Translations under genes and position numbers: made by a program | NCBI GenBank assembly: GCA_045651745.1 | Contig: JAZRSW010000039.1 | Span: 1-64,000, forward strand | Direction of reading: 5' to 3' | DNA from: UMGS172 sp045651745 | GTDB lineage: Bacteria > Bacillota > Clostridia > Oscillospirales > Acutalibacteraceae | Length of the DNA stretch: 64,000 nucleotides | Notes under the pieces: generated by a model | Seen by the model: only the letters and a program-made list of their open reading frames with translations | The model's database searches: none | Told to the model about the DNA's origin: nothing | In this document: piece by piece, positions 8,905 to 17,278 of the stretch | How the letters are laid out: each line of letters begins with the position of its first letter | Numbering within the stretch: the stretch's first letter is position 1

Positions 8905-9903
8905 ATGGAAAGAAATGTCCTTGTTGATAAACTTAAAGGATATGCCTGCTTTTTAGTGCTGTTTGGCCACGTTATTATGGGTATCAGGCTTGCAGGAATA
9001 AATATTCCTTCTTTTTTTGAAGGGGTAGAAAAATTTGTATGGTCTTTTCATGTTGCTTTATTTATGTTTTTAAGCGGTGTTGTATATAAAGAAACGGGCG
9101 AATGGAAAACCAAAAAAACGAAAATCCAATTTATTATACATAAACTTTTAAACTTAGGAATTCCGTATTTCGTGTTTTCTGCTGTTTATATTGCCATAAA
9201 CAGTTTTGTCGGTGAAGCAAATACTCAATCATCGCTTTCTGATATCTTAAACATTTGGAAAACTCCGGTTGCACAGTATTGGTTTTTATATGCACTTTTC
9301 TTTTTATTCTTGATTTGGACGTGTTTTTCAGGTGTTTTGAAAAATTGGCAAACAACGCTGATTGTGGTTTTAATCGGCTATGTTCTTCCGCTTTTGGGAA
9401 TCGGTCTTGGTAGTTTAGACATTGTTTTTTATTCCGCTTTGGCATTTGGAATCGGAACATTTATAAACTTCTCACAACTCACAAAACTGCCCACAATTTT
9501 TAAAATTGTAACCGTATTAACCCATTTGGCGATAGGTGTTTTGTTGGTTATATTAGGTAAAATAGAAGATGCTTTTTATAAGGAAATAATGGTACTCTTT
9601 GGCATTTATTCAAGCATTTTGTTTATTTCCTTGATTCAAGATATTAAAATAGTTTCTCGTTTTCTTCTGTTCATAAATAAACACTCCTTGCAAATTTACC
9701 TTTTGCACACCATATTCACCGCAGGCATAAGAGTTATTTTAATCCGAGTTAATATAACTAATTGGTTGATACACATAATAATGGGCACCGTCTGCGGAAT
9801 TTTCTTTTCGGTTTTGGCATCTGTTATTGCTAAGAAGACCAAATTTTTGGATATTTTCTTCTTCCCGACTAAAACAATAAAATCGCTTAAGAAAAACATA
9901 TAA
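8905..9903 (+). CDS. Membrane acyltransferase, family 3 (OafA/NodX-like)
   Basis: A 332-residue integral membrane protein with about ten helices. The start RNVLVDKLKGYACFLVLFGHV has the D-x-L-K-G-x-A...GH pattern of acyltransferase family 3, with the expected active-site histidine; SFHVALFMFLSGVVY follows, typical of the family. Such enzymes transfer acetyl or similar groups from cytoplasmic acyl-CoA to polysaccharides. AAGAGGTGG precedes the ATG. It is the last gene of the operon and is followed directly by a strong terminator. A role in O-acetylating the product of this cluster is inferred from position. Confidence 0.85.
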   Translation: MERNVLVDKLKGYACFLVLFGHVIMGIRLAGINIPSFFEGVEKFVWSFHVALFMFLSGVVYKETGEWKTKKTKIQFIIHKLLNLGIPYFVFSAVYIAINSFVGEANTQSSLSDILNIWKTPVAQYWFLYALFFLFLIWTCFSGVLKNWQTTLIVVLIGYVLPLLGIGLGSLDIVFYSALAFGIGTFINFSQLTKLPTIFKIVTVLTHLAIGVLLVILGKIEDAFYKEIMVLFGIYSSILFISLIQDIKIVSRFLLFINKHSLQIYLLHTIFTAGIRVILIRVNITNWLIHIIMGTVCGIFFSVLASVIAKKTKFLDIFFFPTKTIKSLKKNI

Positions 9904-9915
9904 ACAAAACAAATT

Positions 9916-9950
9916 AAAGCACGTGTTCAAATGTGAACACGTGCTTTTTT
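9916..9950. terminator. Bidirectional intrinsic terminator between two polysaccharide operons
   Basis: A perfect 14-bp stem (9916-9929 with 9934-9947) with a four-base loop, followed by a T-run on the + strand; the left stem base is A-rich, giving T residues on the other strand. It lies between convergent genes ending at 9903 (+) and 9961 (-) and probably stops transcripts from both sides. Confidence 0.88.
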
Positions 9951-9960
9951 GCTTTAAATA

Positions 9961-11124
9961 TTACAATTCAAGGAAATTTCTTAAACTTTCAATGTCGTTG
10001 ACCTCGCCAAAATCTGCCGAACTATAAGATTTTGCTTCTTCAATATACCTTTCGGTATTGCCTTTGAAAATGTTTCTTATAATTCTTCGAAGCCAAAAGA
10101 AAGGCAACAAAATCGGTGCTTTTTCTAGAATAGCATGACGTTTTTTTAAAACTTCTATTGGTGGAAACACCCTTCTTAAAACGAATTTTACAGAGCCTTC
10201 ACCACCCGTTTTATCGTACTTTGCCCTGTTTTCTACATTCCCGAAAACTCCGCCGTTAACTATAAAGGCAAGCATACTTTTGGTGTACTTATCGTGCGAG
10301 GTATTATCAAAACAAACCTCGGAAAGACGGGACACCTGCTCGGCGAACTTGAAAATTCCCGCTTTTTTCAGTAAATTTTCAGCAATCAAGTAATCAAGTC
10401 CCATTTTGTGCTTCATCACCCACAAGTCCATCAGCGAACGCAAACCGCAACCGCCACCCATAAAGTGATGCGCCATATGGCTGAGTATATGAAACACAAA
10501 AAATTCGTCACTGAATTTATACCTATGCCCTGCTTCGAGTTCTGCGTACTCCCAAGCGTCCTTTAACACCAAATCCAAGTTTTCGTGATTTTCCTTGACG
10601 TTAAAGTGCAATTCCAAAAGTATTTTGCTTTCTGACAGCAATGAAACATCGTGAAAATTACACTTTAAAACCGTAAAACCTTGGTTTTGAAGTGCTTTAA
10701 CCGAAGCGTCTATGTCGTTTTCTTTAATGAGAACGTCAATATCGCAACTTGTCCTCATACCATCTTTTGGGTAAAACGGCTTTAATACCGAACCTTTAAG
10801 CGGTATATAGGCTATACCCTGTTGTTCAAGGGTTTCGCAAATCAAATCGAGCGTATATTTCATCTGCTCATTATGAAAAGCCGATTTTATCTCGTTTTGC
10901 TTGATTTTTTCTAATAATTGAGCATTATTTATAGTCTCGTGAGCGGTTATATATCCCGCCAAAATATGCGCTAAATCGTGACGGTCAGCAAGTTTAAAAA
11001 GTTCAGGTAAACAGTCTTCAGTGAGTTCGGCTTTTTGCTTATCTGACAACTCAACACCCGTTAATTCAGCGCACAAAATTGCCAATAACAACTCTTGCGA
11101 TTTTTCACTATACACCGACCTCAC
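9961..11124 (-). CDS. Nucleotidyltransferase-fold protein (NTP_transf_5 family)
   Basis: A 387-residue protein resembling the uncharacterised nucleotidyltransferase family PF14907. The key region is GIAYIPLKGSVLKPFYPKDGMRTSCDIDVLI, with the LKG...R-x-x-x-DID arrangement that supplies metal-binding aspartates of the polymerase-beta superfamily. A histidine-rich stretch (SHMAHHFMGGGCGLR) follows. The family often appears in capsule and other cell-surface clusters, but its substrate is unknown. The start is GTG with only a weak ribosome binding site; another GTG lies three codons downstream. It is the last gene of polysaccharide operon 2, 22 bp after the SLC13 permease, and ends at the shared terminator. 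Confidence 0.8.
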   Translation of the reverse strand: MRSVYSEKSQELLLAILCAELTGVELSDKQKAELTEDCLPELFKLADRHDLAHILAGYITAHETINNAQLLEKIKQNEIKSAFHNEQMKYTLDLICETLEQQGIAYIPLKGSVLKPFYPKDGMRTSCDIDVLIKENDIDASVKALQNQGFTVLKCNFHDVSLLSESKILLELHFNVKENHENLDLVLKDAWEYAELEAGHRYKFSDEFFVFHILSHMAHHFMGGGCGLRSLMDLWVMKHKMGLDYLIAENLLKKAGIFKFAEQVSRLSEVCFDNTSHDKYTKSMLAFIVNGGVFGNVENRAKYDKTGGEGSVKFVLRRVFPPIEVLKKRHAILEKAPILLPFFWLRRIIRNIFKGNTERYIEEAKSYSSADFGEVNDIESLRNFLEL

Positions 11125-11146
11125 CCCACTTTCGCCAAAACAAAAA

Positions 11147-12421
11147 CTACACGGTCAAACCGTAAATCATCGGAACAGAAACAATAATAATCAAATAGCA
11201 AATTACATCAAGCACAAAACCGTACTTAAAGTAATCATTAAATTTATAGCCGACACACATTGACATACCAAGCGTCGAACTTGCTAACGGGCAACTTAAA
11301 GCAACGCCCGAAGCCATAGTAATACCAACGGCATAAGCATAAGCATTAAGTCCCATTTGAGGTGCAATAGCAATCAATATGGGAAGAATAATCAAAATTG
11401 CGGTTGAGTTTGAAATAAACTGGCTTGTAAACTGTACCAAGAATACCAAGATGCAGAACAGTATAAACGGGTTTAACGAGTCGCCAACCAAGAATGTAAA
11501 GCCGTCTGCTATTAACTTTGTACCACCTGCAACCTCTAATGCTTTTGCTAAGCCTAAACAACCTGCCAATCGGCCTACAATGTTCCAGTTGACCGAAGCA
11601 ACTGCCTTCTTTTGTGTAATACATCCCGTAATAATAGCAATTAATGCTGCCGAAGTGCTGGTTACCGCAAGCGGAACCCACTCGGTAATGTAAAGCACAA
11701 CCGTCAACGCAAAAACGATACCGATTATAATCATTTTTGACTTGCTAAATGTTGACTCATCAGTATTGGCAACATAATCAACATCGTCGCCGTCAGGACG
11801 GTTGCCCCAGATTTTTTCGCCACGTTTTCTGCCGATAAAAAGACAATAAAGCAAACCAACAAACACTAACACCAAGCCGATAGGAGTAAAGGAAAAGGTT
11901 GCGAAAGTTTTAAGTCCTGCCTCTTCCAAAAGACCTTGTGCTGTCATCTGCTGTGTTGAACCAACCAAGGTTGAAGCGCCACCGATTACACAACCGTATG
12001 CTATCGGCATAATCAAATTTTTAGCCTTGATGTGAGCGTTAGACTGTGAAAGACCGAGAATAATCGGAATAAAAATTGCCAAAACGGCAGAGTTGGTTAA
12101 AAACGCCGACATTGCAGCAGAAACCAAGTATGTGCCTATTAATAATTTAACTTCCGAACCCTTGGAAATTCTTACAATCCAAGCGCCAATATTGGCGGCA
12201 AGGCCAGTTTCCGATATTGCCGCACCGATAACCATAACGCCGATGGTAAGAACTACTGTGCTTGATGCAAAGGATGAAAAAGCATCTTTAAAAGCACAAA
12301 CGTTGAACAATACCATAGCGGTACAGCCCAATATTGCAGTTGTTGCCATCGGGAGTTTATCCCAAATAAACAGTATAATACAACCAACAAAAATAATTAA
12401 AGAAATTACATCTATACCCAT
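11147..12421 (-). CDS. SLC13/DASS-family anion permease
   Basis: A 424-residue membrane protein with about eleven helices. The two signature hairpin motifs of the divalent-anion:sodium symporter (CitT/SLC13) family are visible as SAFLTNSAVLAIFIP and QFISNSTAILIILPI, each in its own repeat half, next to ILGLSQ and a glycine-rich AYGCVIGGASTLVGSTQQMTAQG segment. Family members import di- or tricarboxylates, phosphate or sulfate. Its presence inside a capsule operon (18 bp after capG, 22 bp before the nucleotidyltransferase gene) is unexpected; it may supply sulfate or a carboxylate used to decorate the polysaccharide, but the substrate is not readable from sequence. The ribosome binding site is weak. 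Confidence 0.85.
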   Translation of the reverse strand: MGIDVISLIIFVGCIILFIWDKLPMATTAILGCTAMVLFNVCAFKDAFSSFASSTVVLTIGVMVIGAAISETGLAANIGAWIVRISKGSEVKLLIGTYLVSAAMSAFLTNSAVLAIFIPIILGLSQSNAHIKAKNLIMPIAYGCVIGGASTLVGSTQQMTAQGLLEEAGLKTFATFSFTPIGLVLVFVGLLYCLFIGRKRGEKIWGNRPDGDDVDYVANTDESTFSKSKMIIIGIVFALTVVLYITEWVPLAVTSTSAALIAIITGCITQKKAVASVNWNIVGRLAGCLGLAKALEVAGGTKLIADGFTFLVGDSLNPFILFCILVFLVQFTSQFISNSTAILIILPILIAIAPQMGLNAYAYAVGITMASGVALSCPLASSTLGMSMCVGYKFNDYFKYGFVLDVICYLIIIVSVPMIYGLTV

Positions 12422-12439
12422 TTATATTCTCGCTTAAAA

Positions 12440-13624
12440 CTAAAATTTTCTCCAAACCATCTTGTTTACAACCCCGGTGTAAGACTGAATAAGTTTGACA
12501 ACCTTGGTTGAAACGTTTTCCTCAACGTATGTCGGTACGGGGATACCGTTATCACCGTTTTTAGTCATCTCAACGGCGGTGTCAACAGCCTGCAACAAAC
12601 CGTTTTCGTCAATACCTGCTAAAATAAAGCAAGCTTTATCAAGCGCCTCGGGACGCTCGGTCGAAGTGCGGATACAAACCGCCGGGAATGAATGACCGAC
12701 CGAGGTAAAGAAACTGCTTTCCTCGGGCAAAGTTCCGCTATCCGAAACAACACAAAAAGCGTTCATTTGCAGACAGTTATAATCGTGGAAGCCTAACGGC
12801 TCGTGGCAAACCACTCTGCTGTCGAGTTTAAATCCTGACTCGGCAAGGCGTTTTTTAGAACGCGGGTGGCAGGAATAAAGGATTGGCATATCATACTTTT
12901 CGGCAATTTTATTGATAGCGTTAAAAAGGGATAAAAAGTTCTTTTCAGTATCAATATTTTCCTCGCGGTGAGCCGAAAGCAAAATATATTTGCCTTTTTC
13001 CAAACCTAATTTTTTATGAATATCACTTGCCTCTATCTCGGCTAAATTCTCGTGCAAAACCTCTGCCATAGGTGAACCTGTAACGTATGTACGTTCTTTG
13101 GGCAAACCACATTCGTGCAAATAACGGCGCGCATGCTCTGAATATGCTAAGTTGACGTCTGAGATTATGTCAACTATTCTGCGGTTGGTTTCTTCAGGCA
13201 AGCACTCGTCTTTACAACGGTTACCTGCTTCCATATGGAAAATGGGAATGTGCAAACGTTTTGCACTGATGGCTGACAAACAACTGTTAGTGTCACCCAA
13301 AATTAACAATGCATCAGGCTTGATTTCATTCATCAACTTATATGAGCAGTTGATGATATTACCGACCGTTGCACCTAAATCGTCACCGACGGCATTCATA
13401 TAAACCTCAGGGTCGGAAAGTTTCAAATCCTTAAAAAATACGCCGTTGAGGTTATAGTCATAATTCTGACCGGTGTGTGCCAAAATGCAGTCAAAATACT
13501 GACGGCATTTATTGATAACAGCGGCAAGACGGATTATTTCGGGACGTGTGCCTACAATAATCAAGAGTTTAAGTTTGCCGTTATTTTGAAATTTAACGTC
13601 GGAATAATCTAACTTCATTTCCAT
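12440..13624 (-). CDS. capG: UDP-N-acetyl-L-fucosamine synthase/2-epimerase, CapG/WbjD (WecB family)
   Basis: A non-hydrolysing UDP-HexNAc 2-epimerase: KLLIIVGTRPEIIRLAAV at the start, HTGQNYD, ILGDTNSCLSA, FHMEAGNRC with the following PEETNRRIVD, and SDSGTLPEES near the end, all in the order of the family. Generic WecB makes UDP-ManNAc, but this gene directly follows capE and capF homologues. In Staphylococcus aureus and Pseudomonas aeruginosa the third enzyme of that set converts UDP-2-acetamido-2,6-dideoxy-L-talose to UDP-L-FucNAc, so CapG/WbjD is the better name. Its ATG overlaps the capF stop by one base. Cytoplasmic. Confidence 0.9.
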   Translation of the reverse strand: MEMKLDYSDVKFQNNGKLKLLIIVGTRPEIIRLAAVINKCRQYFDCILAHTGQNYDYNLNGVFFKDLKLSDPEVYMNAVGDDLGATVGNIINCSYKLMNEIKPDALLILGDTNSCLSAISAKRLHIPIFHMEAGNRCKDECLPEETNRRIVDIISDVNLAYSEHARRYLHECGLPKERTYVTGSPMAEVLHENLAEIEASDIHKKLGLEKGKYILLSAHREENIDTEKNFLSLFNAINKIAEKYDMPILYSCHPRSKKRLAESGFKLDSRVVCHEPLGFHDYNCLQMNAFCVVSDSGTLPEESSFFTSVGHSFPAVCIRTSTERPEALDKACFILAGIDENGLLQAVDTAVEMTKNGDNGIPVPTYVEENVSTKVVKLIQSYTGVVNKMVWRKF

Positions 13625-14823
13625 TATTCAACCACCTCAAAAAATGTGTCAGGGTGTTTTGGGTCAAACTGTTCATTTGCCCACATCACCGTAACCAAAT
13701 TTTCTGTTTCACTTAAATTTATAATGTTATGGGTGTAACCGGGAAGCATATGAATTGCCTCGATTTTGTCACCCGAAACTTCAAAATTTAGTACCTCATC
13801 AGTGCCGATTTTACGTTCCTGAATAAGTCCGTGTCCCGAAACAACAATAAAGAATTCCCACTTGGTATGGTGCCAATGCTGACCTTTAGTGATGCCCGGT
13901 TTTGAAATATTAACGCTGAACTGACCGCAATTTTTAGTTTTTAGAAGTTCGGTAAAACTTCCGCGGTCGTCAACATTCATTTTCAAAGGAAAACTGACCT
14001 TTTCTTTCGGCAGATAACTTAAATATGTACTGTAAAGTTTCTTTGCAAATGAATTATCGGGAATTTCGGGCATTAAAAGTGTATTGGGTTGCGCTTTAAA
14101 GCCGTCGAGCAAATCGACAATCTCACCTAAAGTAACAAAATGGGTTGTCGGCACGGCGCAGTATTTCCCGTTATCGCACAAAACTGTTTTCAAACCGTCA
14201 AACTCGCAACGGTGTGCTTTTCCTTGGAGTGCATCGAGCATTTCGGCGACAAGGTCATCGATATACAAAAGTTCAAGTTCGACTGCTCGGTCACTGACGG
14301 TTATCGGCAGGTCATTCGCGGTGTTATTACAGAATGTTGCAACGGCACTGTTATAATTCGGTCTGCACCATTTGCCGAAAATGTTGGGGAAACGGTAAAC
14401 TAACACCTTCGCGCCCGTTTCATTCTGATAGTCAAAAAACAGTTCTTCACCTGCTTTTTTACTGCGACCGTACTCACCGTCATAGCGTCCGATTAAGGTT
14501 GCTTGCATTGACGACGAAAGCATTACGGGGCAAGTGTTTTTGTGCTTTTTAAGTGTGTCAAGCAAACTGCTTGCAAACCCGAAATTACCCTTTTTAAAAT
14601 CTTCGGGGTTTTCGGGGCGGTTAACACCTGCTAAATTAAACACAAAATCTGCCTTTTTGCAGTATTCATCCAACTGCTCAACACTGTTATCTATATCAAA
14701 CTCAAAAATTTCTTCGATTTTTAAAGCGGGGCGGGTTTTGTCCTTGCCGTCGCGGATAGTTTTCAAACTCTCGCAAAGGTTTTTACCCACAAAACCTTTG
14801 GCACCGGTTACAAGTATGTTCAT
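13624..14823 (-). CDS. capF: Capsular polysaccharide reductase/epimerase CapF/WbjC
   Basis: A 399-residue bifunctional enzyme. The N-terminal two thirds are a short-chain dehydrogenase-like domain (MNILVTGAKGFVGKNL nucleotide-binding start, FNLAGVNRPE, and a YGRSKKAGE Tyr-x-x-x-Lys active site). The C-terminal third is a cupin with GQHWHHTKWEFFIVVSG and PGYTHNIINL, giving the histidines and glutamate for metal. In characterised CapF the cupin epimerises C3 and the N-terminal domain then reduces C4 with NADPH, giving UDP-6-deoxy-L-TalNAc. The domain order and length match CapF. It sits between capE and capG with almost no spacing, so the three are almost certainly co-translated. Confidence 0.93.
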   Translation of the reverse strand: MNILVTGAKGFVGKNLCESLKTIRDGKDKTRPALKIEEIFEFDIDNSVEQLDEYCKKADFVFNLAGVNRPENPEDFKKGNFGFASSLLDTLKKHKNTCPVMLSSSMQATLIGRYDGEYGRSKKAGEELFFDYQNETGAKVLVYRFPNIFGKWCRPNYNSAVATFCNNTANDLPITVSDRAVELELLYIDDLVAEMLDALQGKAHRCEFDGLKTVLCDNGKYCAVPTTHFVTLGEIVDLLDGFKAQPNTLLMPEIPDNSFAKKLYSTYLSYLPKEKVSFPLKMNVDDRGSFTELLKTKNCGQFSVNISKPGITKGQHWHHTKWEFFIVVSGHGLIQERKIGTDEVLNFEVSGDKIEAIHMLPGYTHNIINLSETENLVTVMWANEQFDPKHPDTFFEVVE

Positions 14824-14824
14824 A

Positions 14825-15862
14825 TTACTCTTGTCCTTTTTTCAACTCTTCGCGGATATATTCCAATGACAACAATTTTTGCTTAACCTCTTCAACGTTG
14901 AGCAACTCGGTATTGTTTGAGTTAAACTCACTCAACGGATTGCGGTCGATATTGCCGTCATTAAAGTATTTATCGTAATTAAGACCTCTGGTGTCGGCAG
15001 GAACGCGGTAAAATTCACCCATATCCACAGCCGAAGTGCACTCCTCATTAGTAAGTAAGGTTTCATATAACTTTTCACCGTGGCGGATACCGATAACCTT
15101 AATTTCGGTTTCGGGATTAAAGAGTTCGCAAACTGCTTTTGCCAAGGTTTCGATGGTGCAAGCGGGTGCTTTCTGTACCAAAATATCACCGTTAACGCCG
15201 TTTTCAAATGCGAACAATACAAGGTCAACCGCCTCATCAAGACTCATAATAAAGCGGGTCATCGAAGGCTCGGTAATCGTAATGGGGTTGCCTTGTCTTA
15301 TTTGGTCAATCCAAAGCGGGATAACACTGCCTCTTGAACACATAACATTGCCGTAACGGGTGCAGCAGATTTTAGTGTCGTCGGTAGTTCTTGCCTTTGC
15401 TACGGCTACACGTTCCTCGAGTGCTTTAGTAATACCCATTGCATTTACGGGATATGCCGCTTTATCGGTTGAAAGACAGATAACACACTCTACACCCTCG
15501 TCCATTGCAGCGGTAAGCACGTTATCAGTACCGATTACGTTAGTGCGAACAGCCTCCATCGGGAAAAACTCGCAAGAAGGCACTTGTTTTAATGCGGCAG
15601 CGTGGAAAATGTAGTCAACTCCGTGCATTGCATTTTTAACGCTGGATAAATCTCTTACGTCACCGATAAAGAATTTGATTTTGTCGGCAACCTCGGGCAT
15701 TTTTGCCTGAAATTCGTGACGCATATCGTCCTGCTTTTTCTCGTCACGCGAGAAAACGCGGATTTCACCGATATCGGTCTTTAAAAAGCGATTAAGCACC
15801 GCGTTTCCGAACGAACCTGTACCACCGGTTATAAGTAAAGTTTTATTTGTAAAAAGTCCCAT
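14825..15862 (-). CDS. capE: UDP-GlcNAc 4,6-dehydratase/5-epimerase CapE/WbjB
   Basis: An SDR enzyme of the polysaccharide-biosynthesis type (CapE/FlaA1 family) that starts UDP-L-FucNAc synthesis from UDP-GlcNAc. Motifs: TLLITGGTGSFGNAVL (GxxGxxG), FSRDEKKQDDMRHEF (typical of soluble CapE/PseB-like enzymes), HAAALKQVPSCE, and a CLSTDKAAYPVNAMGITK region where the usual catalytic Tyr-x-x-x-Lys is replaced by Met-x-x-x-Lys, as in other FlaA1-type dehydratases. I chose the ATG at 15862 because AAGGAG is eight bases upstream; an ATG at 15868 is only two bases from it. Followed by capF and capG, so the product sugar is predicted with fair confidence. Confidence 0.93.
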   Translation of the reverse strand: MGLFTNKTLLITGGTGSFGNAVLNRFLKTDIGEIRVFSRDEKKQDDMRHEFQAKMPEVADKIKFFIGDVRDLSSVKNAMHGVDYIFHAAALKQVPSCEFFPMEAVRTNVIGTDNVLTAAMDEGVECVICLSTDKAAYPVNAMGITKALEERVAVAKARTTDDTKICCTRYGNVMCSRGSVIPLWIDQIRQGNPITITEPSMTRFIMSLDEAVDLVLFAFENGVNGDILVQKAPACTIETLAKAVCELFNPETEIKVIGIRHGEKLYETLLTNEECTSAVDMGEFYRVPADTRGLNYDKYFNDGNIDRNPLSEFNSNNTELLNVEEVKQKLLSLEYIREELKKGQE

Positions 15863-15913
15863 TTTCATTTCTCCTTTTTTACATACCCATTTTATATTAA
15901 AGCATTAAACGCC

Positions 15914-17278
15914 TTATTGAACTGTTTTATTTCCATTTATATATTTCATTATATATATCGGGTGTATTACGAACATTGGAATTATGGCTATTACGTTTGC
16001 CAACATTACAACTGACCATGACACACCGCTAAACAATTGAGTTGCAAGTATGATTATAATAAATTTCAAAATTGCACCGCCAACAGAACACACTGTCTGG
16101 CATTTTAAAACACCCAAGCCATTTGAGAAACTGTTTGTAGCGTTGCACATAATGTAAAGTGATGTATGTATAGCAAATAACAACGCTGTACTTAACTGTA
16201 CGGTCAGCTTACCCTCGCCCAACCAAATATTTGCGATTGGCTGATACAAAAATGCCAACAAGAACGAACCCAAACAAAGAGCTAACGAAATGCCGTTTAT
16301 TAAAAAGTAGGTTTTCTTAATCCACTTAAACCGCTTTTCATAATACGCCTTTGTGACCGCCGACCATATCGGTTGTAAAATCAAGGTTATAGCCACCATA
16401 AGTATATAAAACAACTTATGGTAATAGGTGTATTGAACCACATCACTGGGCTTAAAAAATGCATTAATGTAAATTTCATTAGACGAATTTAATGCAATCA
16501 ATGCAATCTGAATAACAAAGAACACACCGCCCAAACCTACAACCTGTTTTGCCGACGCCATATCAAAGGTTTTAAACGAAGGTTTGGCTCTCTTTAATTC
16601 TTTTGCAAAAATCAAAATAGTAACAACTAAAATCGGCAAATTATACGACAAAAAGTATGCTATTGATAGGCTGATTACCTTTGCCTCTGTGCCTTGTCCG
16701 TTTGGAACATACAAAAACAAAAGCAACATTATTTGCGTAACAAGTGAAATAAGACCCGGCAAAAATGTTTTTTGCAAAGCGTAGCAAATCGAAGAAATAA
16801 GCAAAAAGAAAAAGTGAACAACTACGCCGGAATAAATAATTTCCAAAAACATTTTGAAAACCGTCGGGCTGACAACAGCAGGGCTTACCTTCATAACGCT
16901 GTTCCAGTCAATCAACGCAATTCCCAAACAACCGACCAAAAGGAATACCAACGACAACAACCCAACCGCGATATATGACGAGGATATGTACCTTTTCGAA
17001 GCCTCGTCATCCTTTGCGGCAATGCTTTTTACAAGGCAGTTTCTCAAACCGTTGCCTATTCCAAAATCAAACATATTTATCCAAATGAAAACCGAAGCAA
17101 CGGTGAGCCACGCACCGTAAACGTCATCATTTGAGAAATATTTAGCGTACGCGGGAACTATTAAAACCGAAATCAGCATTGCGCACCCTTTTATTAAAAA
17201 GGTTAGCAATATATTGGTTGATATTTCCCTGTTATTTCCGTCTTTGAAAAACGAACGGAGTTTTTTAGTCAAATTCAT
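15914..17278 (-). CDS. wzx: Polysaccharide flippase Wzx (MATE/PST-like)
   Basis: An integral membrane protein with about 12-14 helices and the character of oligosaccharide flippases (PST/Wzx): STNILLTFLIKGCAMLISVLIVPAYAKYFS at the start, then SVFIWINMFDFGIGNGLRN. It should move the undecaprenyl-linked repeat unit from the cytoplasmic to the outer face, where Wzy polymerises it. The ATG at 17278 has a GAGG about seven bases upstream and overlaps the end of the previous gene by 14 bases; two ATGs further upstream have weaker sites. It is the only flippase gene seen for operon 2. Confidence 0.87.
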   Translation of the reverse strand: MNLTKKLRSFFKDGNNREISTNILLTFLIKGCAMLISVLIVPAYAKYFSNDDVYGAWLTVASVFIWINMFDFGIGNGLRNCLVKSIAAKDDEASKRYISSSYIAVGLLSLVFLLVGCLGIALIDWNSVMKVSPAVVSPTVFKMFLEIIYSGVVVHFFFLLISSICYALQKTFLPGLISLVTQIMLLLFLYVPNGQGTEAKVISLSIAYFLSYNLPILVVTILIFAKELKRAKPSFKTFDMASAKQVVGLGGVFFVIQIALIALNSSNEIYINAFFKPSDVVQYTYYHKLFYILMVAITLILQPIWSAVTKAYYEKRFKWIKKTYFLINGISLALCLGSFLLAFLYQPIANIWLGEGKLTVQLSTALLFAIHTSLYIMCNATNSFSNGLGVLKCQTVCSVGGAILKFIIIILATQLFSGVSWSVVMLANVIAIIPMFVIHPIYIMKYINGNKTVQ

